Assembly (NCBI GenBank): GCA_020216985.1 | Contig: JAIWOH010000077.1 | Span: 1-10,000, forward strand | Reading direction: 5' to 3' | Source of the DNA: Nitrospira sp. | Lineage (GTDB): Bacteria; Nitrospirota; Nitrospiria; Nitrospirales; Nitrospiraceae | DNA: 10,000 bases | In this document: positions 6,154 through 10,000 of the stretch, in pieces | How positions within the stretch are numbered: position 1 is the stretch's first letter | Layout of the letters: the number at the start of each line of letters is the position of its first letter | Made by a program: the position numbers and the translations under genes | Notes under the pieces: model-generated | Seen by the model: only the letters and a program-made list of their open reading frames with translations | What the model was told of the DNA's origin: nothing | Databases searched by the model: none

Positions 6154-6366
6154 GTCATTTTTCGACGACGGCCGATTTGTTGAGATATTCATGTAATGCT
6201 TACCTGCGGCTTCCTCAAGATTAGTTCGCAAAGAGGGGTCAGTATCAGCGGCCTCTATGAACTTGGCTATAGCTTCGCGAAGCCCATTTAGCAATGCCTC
6301 GACATGAACCGTTACGAGCTTTCCAGAAAATACTGTGGTTGACAGCGCTGAATGAGGATCGAGGCT
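6148..6366 (-). pseudogene. Displaced C-terminal part of the HEPN-like cassette gene
   Basis: In the -1 frame relative to the upstream gene, an open reading continues from the A4 run at 6366-6369 to TAA 6148-6150. It encodes SLDPHSALSTTVFSGKLVTV, then HVEALLNGLREAIAKFIEAA and DPSLRTNLEEAAGKHYMN. It has no ATG or good start of its own. The stop is the TAA of the attC R'' box, exactly as in the neighbouring 181-aa cassette gene. The simplest reading is that this is the true C-terminus of the protein starting at 6704 (about 185 aa in total), separated by loss of one A. Confidence 0.65.
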
Positions 6367-6704
6367 TTTGCATTACCCCAGGCGTAACAGACTTCTTTAG
6401 CTTCACCTGCACTACTTAGATCTGATTTGCTAGTGAGCGAGTGGAGTACGCCACACCTAGCAGCATAAAGATCAGTTGCTGTAAGTGACGGAGAATCTAC
6501 TGACAACTCCGGGATCAACCAGCGCGACACCCATGTCTCAAAGTTACGACGCACATTCCGTGTCTCCTTCGTTGATCCGGCCCATGCAAGGGTGTCGATG
6601 TGGGAATATATGAGCACAAGCGCAGGAAGGAACTGCCGCAACTCAATGCATCGTTCTGCAGCCTCGATCATGTCTTTGTTGTTCTTTATGAAGTGCGGAG
6701 ACAT
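6312..6704 (-). CDS. HEPN-like cassette protein, prematurely ended by a frameshift
   Basis: Unnamed helical protein, 130 aa as it stands. Residues 12-40 (MIEAAERCIELRQF, PALVLIYSHIDTLAW) and 55-66 (FETWVSRWLIPE) form helices. DLYAARCGVLHSL (78-90) holds R83-x4-H88, the R-x4-6-H signature of HEPN ribonucleases; it is followed by YAWG (107-110). A HEPN RNase or HEPN-like role is inferred from this motif and the helical layout. ATG 6704 is preferred. A GTG at 6731 would put the start inside the attC core. No clear Shine-Dalgarno is seen. The last residues after about 113 (QRCQPQYFLESS) look out of frame; the expected continuation is in the next frame down to attC. The gene lies between two attC sites, so it is a complete cassette. 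Confidence 0.7.
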   Translation of the reverse strand: MSPHFIKNNKDMIEAAERCIELRQFLPALVLIYSHIDTLAWAGSTKETRNVRRNFETWVSRWLIPELSVDSPSLTATDLYAARCGVLHSLTSKSDLSSAGEAKEVCYAWGNAKASILIQRCQPQYFLESS

Positions 6705-6722
6705 GGTTTCGATGTTGGTGAC

Positions 6723-6786
6723 GGCTAACACTCCGGTTCAGCGGCGGGCCGCGCGGCGGACCGTCCGCTGCAACCGGTTGTTAGCC
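6723..6786 (-). repeat. attC: attC recombination site of the 181-aa cassette
   Basis: A textbook 64-bp site on the minus strand: R'' GGCTAAC, L'' GGTTGCAGCGG, L' CCGCTGAACC, R' GTTAGCC. L'' and L' pair perfectly apart from a single extrahelical G in L''. The R boxes are perfect complements of one another. A GC-rich central palindrome (GGACGGTCC, GCCGCGCGGC) can also fold. The TAA of GGCTAAC is the stop codon of the upstream gene. Confidence 0.93.
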
Positions 6787-7326
6787 ACGAGCGCGCCACA
6801 CTTCAGGCCACCCTGCTGCCCTTGCTTGCTCGAACTGCTCCGCAGAGAGAATCTCTTTGATTGTGTTGGTGTTGATAACCCCTTCCTCACCAAACGGGGC
6901 TGCGACACTAAACGCTTTAACTCGCAGTATAGAGACGCCCGTGCGCTCGATGACATGACCATACACCGTGAAATCAAGCAAGGGATAGCAAAAGAAAGTG
7001 AAGTCGAAAGGCTTGTACTTCACTCTCTCCCTTTTGCCACGCGAGAGCAGGCGCTGAAGAAGCACGCGCTCCACACACGGGCCATCCGTGCACTTTAGTG
7101 ATGCAGCTAGGTCAGCGAATTGAGACGTCGAAAGAGATGAGACCGCAGCGGCGATAGACGATCGGATTGTCTCTACATATGCAGGCCAGTAATGCGACAA
7201 GCCGTTCTGAAGCTGCTCCTTGACTTCTTCCCAAGGGTCTTGGAGCGGAGAATCGTCGCCCGAAAGATGGACGTCGATGTCCCGCAGTGTCTGTACGACA
7301 GCGTCGAGGATGTCTCTTGGTTTCAT
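6781..7326 (-). CDS. Hypothetical cassette protein, first gene of the array
   Basis: A 181-aa protein that I do not recognise. The N-terminal half looks helical (KPRDILDAVVQTLRDIDVHL, EEVKEQLQNGLSHYWPAYVE, then a Ser/Ala-rich helix). A short Cys pair occurs in SLKCTDGPCVERVL. The second half looks beta-rich (FDFTFFCYPLLDFTVYGHVI, VSILRVKAFSVAAP), and the end is helical (IKEILSAEQFEQARAAGWPE). There is no signal peptide or clear membrane segment. The start ATG 7326 directly follows a GTTAGCC core. The stop TAA 6781-6783 is part of the attC R'' box, so the cassette carries almost no spare DNA. No Shine-Dalgarno is visible. Expression probably relies on the promoter at 7388-7417. Function unknown. 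Confidence 0.8.
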   Translation of the reverse strand: MKPRDILDAVVQTLRDIDVHLSGDDSPLQDPWEEVKEQLQNGLSHYWPAYVETIRSSIAAAVSSLSTSQFADLAASLKCTDGPCVERVLLQRLLSRGKRERVKYKPFDFTFFCYPLLDFTVYGHVIERTGVSILRVKAFSVAAPFGEEGVINTNTIKEILSAEQFEQARAAGWPEVWRARG

Positions 7327-7385
7327 GGCTAACTATTAAGTAGATTGGTCAGCCTATCCCCGCCAATCGATTTCTTGGTTAGGGC
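7327..7385 (-). repeat. attI- or attC-like core site ahead of the first cassette
   Basis: On the minus strand it runs from CCCTAACC to GTTAGCC, directly abutting ATG 7326. Inner arms GATTGG and CCAATC are each 9 nt from the outer boxes. The interior contains a copy of the sequence found just after the intI stop (minus-strand GGATAGGCTGACCAA). The position between the intI tail plus promoter and the first cassette suits an attI site. A degenerate attC is the alternative. It is less regular than the two clear attC sites. Confidence 0.5.
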
Positions 7386-7473
7386 CAATTATAATAATCG
7401 TTTTCTGTACTTAGCAAGAAAGTTCTCGGCTCTCCGGCTCCTGGCAAACACTGCAGGTTTGGTCAGCCTATCC
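7345..7473. repeat. 15-bp exact direct repeat downstream of intI copy 2
   Basis: TTGGTCAGCCTATCC occurs at 7345-7359 and at 7459-7473, where it covers the intI stop codon. A diverged third version (TTGGTCGGCTATC) covers the stop of intI copy 3 at 9818-9830. Apart from the promoter, the DNA between the two copies shows no gene. Confidence 0.8.
7388..7417 (-). promoter_or_regulatory. Sigma70-type promoter in the position of a cassette promoter (Pc)
   Basis: The -35 box TTGCTA (7417-7412) and a perfect -10 box TATAAT (7393-7388) are separated by 18 nt, in an AT-rich patch within GC-rich DNA. It reads toward the cassette array, with an expected transcript start about 55 nt before ATG 7326. No other strong promoter precedes the three cassettes. 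Confidence 0.6.
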
Positions 7474-7860
7474 GGCGTGCCTTCGCCTCTCCACCTCGCC
7501 TGCCAGGGCGCGGGCAGGGCCGTCTCCGAGGCAATCCGCCGGACTCTGGGTTCCCCAGTCGTCTCGGTTTAAGACCTGCGTGTAAATCATGATGGTGGTG
7601 CTCACTCCCTTATGCCTAAAGAGCTCTTGGACCGTGCGGATGTCATCACCCTCCAGGAGGTAAGTTGCAAAGGAGTGGCGCAACGCCTGGCAGCTCGCCG
7701 GTTTGGCGAGCCCGGCTTTCTTGACCACCTGCTTCACCGCCTTCTGCAGGACGGACTCATACATGGATGCGTCCATGGCATACCCGTTGCCATCGTGATA
7801 TTGATTGTCGAGGCCTTGCCGACCCGAACCGGAGGCCCATGCTTGTCGGCCTGCACGCAC
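7468..7860 (-). pseudogene. intI: Integron integrase (IntI) 3' fragment, copy 2
   Basis: The best preserved of the three integrase tails. From about residue 29 the reading follows IntI closely: [20 protein letters not shown], then [37 protein letters not shown] and MIYTQVLNR. The box-II Arg-His (LRH), the later His (RH) and the nucleophile Tyr are present. The first His of HTLRH is Gln, and one residue is inserted before MIYT. The 5' two thirds of intI, with the first catalytic Arg and Lys and the IntI-specific I2 patch, are absent. The first 28 residues do not resemble IntI. It is therefore not functional. The gene points toward the cassettes it precedes, the inverted integron arrangement. 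Confidence 0.85.
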
Positions 7861-7992
7861 ACGCCCGCCTGGTGCGGGAAGGCCGTTCGTGCATTCATTA
7901 GCTTCGAGTATTTCGAATGACCTTCCCCCCGAAAACTAGACCATTGGCTTGGAAGTTCATCTGTGCTGAGATGGGCCCCACAGGAGGGGGCC

Positions 7993-8259
7993 ATGACACG
8001 AAAACGGCATACGGAAGAACAGATCATCGCCGTGCTCAAGGACGCCCAGGCGGGCACCGGGGGCCAAGAGCTGTGCCGCAAATACGGCATCTCGGACGCC
8101 ACCTTTGATAAGTGGCGGGCGAAATATGCCGGACTCGAAGTCAGTGATATGAAGAAGCTCCGCCAGCTGGAGGACGAAAACCGGCGGCTCAAGCAGATGG
8201 TGGCGGACCAAGCCCTGGACATTCAGGCGCTGAAAGCGATCAACGCAAAAAACTGGTAG
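7993..8259 (+). CDS. IS3-family transposase OrfA (IS C, IS407 type)
   Basis: DNA-binding subunit, 88 aa. Residues 5-45 form the HTH (RHTEEQIIAVLKDAQAGTGG, QELCRKYGISDATFDKWRAK). Residues 55-80 form a coiled coil (LRQLEDENRRLKQMVADQAL), ending in the IS407-type tail INAKNW. ATG 7993 has a strong AGGAGG about 8 nt upstream. Near the 3' end the heptamer A AAA AAC (8247-8253) lies in the right phase for -1 frameshifting into orfB, giving an OrfAB fusion transposase. Confidence 0.93.
   Translation: MTRKRHTEEQIIAVLKDAQAGTGGQELCRKYGISDATFDKWRAKYAGLEVSDMKKLRQLEDENRRLKQMVADQALDIQALKAINAKNW
8247..8253 (+). other. Programmed -1 frameshift heptamer (A AAA AAC)
   Basis: In the orfA frame the bases read GCA AAA AAC TGG TAG. 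The heptamer A_AAA_AAC fits the X_XXY_YYZ rule, and slipping back one base leads into the open orfB frame (CTG GTA GGG). No independent orfB start is obvious here, so OrfB was probably made only as a fusion. Confidence 0.7.
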
Positions 8260-9118
8260 GGCCCAAGGCGAAGAGAGCGGCGGCTCAGTGGAGCACCGAG
8301 CGCTTTGGGCTCAGTCAACGACGGGTGTCCCGGCTGCTGGGGCTCGAGCGCCAGACGCTCCGGTATCGGAGTTGTCGCCACGACGATGAGGCGCTGCGGA
8401 CCCGGATCCGCGAGATTGCCGAGACCAAGCGGCGGTACGGCTGTCCCCGGATCTATATCCGGTTACGGCGCGAGGGCTGGCGCGTGAACCATAAGTGGAA
8501 CGGCTGTATTATCGCGATGAAGGGCTGTCGTTACGCCGACGCCGGCGGAAGAAATTCGCCGCGGTGCCGCGGGTCGCGCTGCCCCGGCCGACGGAGCCAG
8601 GGCGCTGCTACGCCCTGGATTTCGTGCATGATCGATTGGTGACCGGGCGACGATACAAGTGTTTGACGATGACGGATCCCTGTTCCAAAGAGGTCCCCGT
8701 GATTGAGGTCGATGTGTCGATCGGCGGGGCACGGGTGTGCCGGATTCTCGATCGGGTGTTTCTGACTCGCCCGCTGCCCCAAACGCTGATTCTGGATAAC
8801 GGGCCCGAATTCGCAGGGACGGCGCTGGACGTCTGGGCGGCGCAGTACGGCGTGCATCTGCACTTCATCCAGCCCAGGAAACCGGTGCAGAATGCCTTTA
8901 TCGAGAGCTTTAACGGCAAGTTTCGGGATGAATGTCTCAACGCACACTGGTTCCTGACGCTGCAAGAAGCCCAGCTCGTGATCGAAGCCTGGCGGCGCGA
9001 ATACAACGAAGAACGGACGCACAGCGCAATTGGGGATGTGACGCCCCAAGAGTTCATTACCAACTATCAAAACGGGGCCCTACTGACACAGGAATTAACT
9101 TCCTCAGCTTTGGCGTAA
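8253..9118 (+). pseudogene. IS3-family transposase OrfB (IS C), internal frameshift
   Basis: DDE catalytic subunit. From 8253 one frame encodes RFGLSQRRVSRLLGLERQTL and RYGCPRIYIRLRREGWRVNHK (HTH_21-type region; shown in parts). At about 8494 the frame breaks, consistent with loss of one or four bases where the family has KRVERL. The rest follows in another frame from GTG 8495 to TAA 9116-9118. It includes ALDFVHD (first Asp), LILDNGPEF (second Asp), NAFIESFNGKFRDE (Glu) and REYNEERTHSAIGDVTPQEF. All three catalytic residues survive, but not in one polypeptide. IS C could move only with help from an intact copy. Confidence 0.88.
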
Positions 9119-9182
9119 TAAAGGGGGGAAGGTCAGAACACCGGAGTTTGACTCGAGCCGCTAACCTCGTGTTCATATGTCA

Positions 9183-9245
9183 GCCTAACGACAAAGCTGA
9201 GCAACCCCGGCGTTCGTCTCGGTTTGTTCCAGTGGGATGGTTAGC
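9183..9245 (-). repeat. attC: Probable attC site of the brnTA cassette (degenerate)
   Basis: On the minus strand it runs from GCTAACC (R'') to GTTAGGC (R', a good consensus), 63 bp. The inner arms CAAACCGAG and CTCAGCTTTG pair only imperfectly, and the spacing from R'' to L'' is longer than in the two clear sites. Support comes from position: the TAA of GCTAACC is the brnA stop, as in the other cassettes. Confidence 0.55.
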
Positions 9246-9477
9246 TTGCTTTCCTTGTTTCTTCCTTCAATCGCTCGGCAATCCAAAGTTTGATAACCGA
9301 TTGTCTCGTCACTCCAAGGCGGCTCGCCTGGGCATCCAGTGATTCGATCATCCAACTGGGAAAATCGACATTCACACGTCTCTGTTCATGTCCTGGGCGG
9401 CGGGCTTTCGAGAGGGCAAGGTGCGGTGTAATATCCTTCCTGTCATCAAACATCTTATCGAGATCCTTGGCTTTCAT
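9241..9477 (-). CDS. brnA: BrnA-type ribbon-helix-helix antitoxin
   Basis: Antitoxin of the BrnT/BrnA type II module, 78 aa. It binds BrnT and represses the operon as a ribbon-helix-helix (RHH) dimer. The N-terminal part (MKAKDLDKMFDDRKDITPHL) is the toxin-binding segment. The DNA-binding RHH is at residues 33-71: strand RRVNVDFPSW, helix MIESLDAQASRLG, then TRQSVIKLWIAERLKEE. ATG 9477 has AGAGGAAG about 7 nt upstream. The gene overlaps the end of brnT by 23 bp, so translation is probably coupled. Its stop codon lies inside the attC-like site. Confidence 0.85.
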   Translation of the reverse strand: MKAKDLDKMFDDRKDITPHLALSKARRPGHEQRRVNVDFPSWMIESLDAQASRLGVTRQSVIKLWIAERLKEETRKAS

Positions 9478-9730
9478 AGTACAGCTTCCTCTCTTCTTTT
9501 CTGGCTCGTCGGACTGAAATCAACCGAATGCGCCCCTTCCGATAAGTAAAAAAGGCCGACCATAACTTCTGCCCAAGAGCCGCAATGACAACATATCTGG
9601 GTTCGTCTTCGGTTCGCGCTGGGATTTCGAGCCGGTCCTCGTCTTCCCACAAAAGTTGCACCTCCACGAAATCGATTCCGTGCTTTTCGAAGTTGGCCTG
9701 GCTCTTCGAAACATCAAACTCGAAATCCAT
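9455..9730 (-). CDS. brnT: BrnT ribonuclease toxin
   Basis: RelE-like mRNA-cleaving toxin of the BrnTA module, 91 aa, full family length. The start matches the family (MDFEFDVSKSQANFEKHGID, 1-20). It continues with FVEVQLLWEDEDRLEIPART, then RYVVIAALGQKLWSAFFTYR and the basic, catalytic-type end RLISVRRARKEERKLYYE (69-86). No frameshift or stop interrupts it, so the pair appears functional and is the only intact TA module here with an ATG start and a clear promoter. ATG 9730 lies within a palindrome, and no Shine-Dalgarno precedes it. The predicted transcript starts only a few bases upstream, so initiation may be nearly leaderless. brnA follows with a 23-bp overlap. Confidence 0.88.
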   Translation of the reverse strand: MDFEFDVSKSQANFEKHGIDFVEVQLLWEDEDRLEIPARTEDEPRYVVIAALGQKLWSAFFTYRKGRIRLISVRRARKEERKLYYESQGSR

Positions 9731-9759
9731 ATTGGTATAGAAAATATATAAATATGGAT
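9725..9759. promoter_or_regulatory. Operator-like palindrome over the brnT start and -10 box
   Basis: ATCCATATT (9725-9733) and AATATGGAT (9751-9759) form a perfect 9-bp inverted repeat with a 17-nt spacer. One arm contains the brnT ATG, and the other borders the -10 box in the promoter spacer. RHH antitoxins such as BrnA repress their own operon through such sites. Binding is inferred. Confidence 0.6.
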
Positions 9760-9770
9760 CGGCGTGTCAA
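9743..9770 (-). promoter_or_regulatory. brnTA promoter
   Basis: The -35 box is a consensus TTGACA (9770-9765). The -10 box is TATATT (9748-9743), with a 16-nt spacer; ATATTT at 17 nt is an alternative. The expected transcript start is within about 6-10 nt of ATG 9730. It is the best -35 in the window. Confidence 0.7.
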
Positions 9771-9798
9771 CTAAGCAAGGAGTCGATCGGCATGGCAC

Positions 9799-9815
9799 CT
9801 ACTCCCCTTGAGTAG
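9799..9815. terminator. Short hairpin after intI copy 3
   Basis: CTACTC, loop CCCTT, GAGTAG: a perfect 6-bp stem 11 bp beyond the intI copy 3 stop. There is no strong T-run, so a terminator role is weak. It could equally be part of a degraded recombination site. Confidence 0.3.
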
Positions 9816-9825
9816 ATTTGGTCGG

Positions 9826-10000
9826 CTATCTCGGCGTGCCCTCACCTCTCCACATTCTCTGCCAGGCTACGGCTAGGTCCCTCTCTGAGCGGATGTTATC
9901 GCTGTCTTCCTGCAAATGGAATGTCAAGGAGTGGCGCGACGGCTGGCGGCTTGCAGAGATTGGCGGTCCAGCTTTCTCGACTGCCTCCCCCCATACCTTC
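9826..10000 (-). pseudogene. intI: Integron integrase (IntI) 3' fragment, copy 3, with internal deletion
   Basis: One open frame from the window edge to TAG 9826-9828. EAVEKAGPPISASRQPSRHS aligns with the [24 protein letters not shown] segment of copy 2 (given here only in outline). It is followed by LTFHLQEDSDNIRSE, the degraded [14 protein letters not shown] box. It then jumps directly to the tail RDLAVAWQRMWRGEGTP, which matches the tail of copy 2 ([17 protein letters not shown]) at DNA level. The segment carrying the last His and the nucleophile Tyr is deleted, so it is dead. It precedes the brnTA cassette in the same orientation. Confidence 0.75.

Larger units (their letters stand above)
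7918..9135 (+). mobile_element. IS C: complete IS3-family element, IS407-like
   Basis: Perfect 13-bp terminal inverted repeats TGACCTTCCCCCC (7918-7930 and the complement at 9123-9135) bound 1218 bp. A GAA direct repeat flanks it (7915-7917 and 9136-9138), the 3-bp target duplication expected of IS3 elements. It holds orfA and a frameshifted orfB. The clean ends indicate a recent insertion into integron DNA. Confidence 0.92.

Noticed and set aside
6088..6786. Reading the attC palindromes as transcription terminators
   Set aside because: The conserved outer boxes, paired L boxes with one extrahelical base, and placement between genes fit attC; there are no following T-runs.
2488..7860. Treating the intI fragments as functional XerC/D or phage integrases
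   Set aside because: They lack the N-terminal and first catalytic segments. The sequence SVLQKAVKQ...AGLAKPASC is characteristic of integron integrases, and each copy has disabling changes.
8531..9070. A 179-aa minus-strand open frame, and others opposite IS C
   Set aside because: Antisense to OrfB of IS C, whose DDE motifs are clear.
1..10000. CRISPR arrays, tRNA or rRNA genes
   Set aside because: No regularly spaced identical repeats, tRNA cloverleaf arms or rRNA motifs were seen on either strand.

Overview
The window is GC-rich bacterial DNA that reads as a decaying accessory island: integron pieces, toxin-antitoxin (TA) modules and IS3-family insertion sequences next to one ordinary regulatory locus. 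The protein style (PAS-sigma54 activators, BrnTA and HicB modules, integron integrases lying in the same direction as their cassettes) reminds me of Nitrospira and related lineages. That is recollection and inference; no taxonomic marker is present. Almost every non-IS gene lies on the minus strand.

Region by region. (1) 1-1781: a receiver-only response regulator followed by a sigma54-dependent activator with a PAS-like, Cys-rich sensor domain; its C-terminus leaves the window at base 1. (2) 1919-2710: a hicB antitoxin broken by two compensating frameshifts. It lies downstream of the broken 3' end of an integron integrase gene (intI copy 1), with two inverted repeats between them. (3) 2771-3327: a compact pair, a probable BECR-type nuclease toxin and a DUF2283 partner. 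(4) 3426-5819: a decayed coding fragment, then IS A (IS3 family, two nonsense codons, right half lost), abutted by IS B (IS3 family, both ends visible, one amber codon in orfB). (5) 5839-7860: the core of the window. Reading leftward on the minus strand there is an intI 3' end (copy 2), a good sigma70 promoter in the position of a cassette promoter (Pc), an attI/attC-like core site, and three gene cassettes: a 181-aa unknown protein with attC; a HEPN-like protein with a frameshift, with attC; and a truncated TIR-like protein. (6) 7918-9135: IS C, an IS3-family element with perfect 13-bp ends and a GAA target duplication. (7) 9183-9828: a probable attC and a brnT-brnA cassette with its own promoter and operator-like palindrome. 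(8) 9826-10000: a third intI 3' end with an internal deletion.

How it fits together. Three times in 10 kb an intI 3' end is followed, in the same orientation, by promoter or palindrome DNA and then small TA or cassette genes. Two attC sites are textbook, each with an extrahelical base in the L box, and cassette genes take their TAA stop from the attC R'' box (GGCTAAC or GCTAACC). I interpret the region as a fragmented inverted-type chromosomal integron whose integrase tail and recombination-site junction was duplicated, whose cassettes include defence-like proteins, and which IS3 elements and point mutations are eroding. No tRNA, rRNA or CRISPR array was seen.
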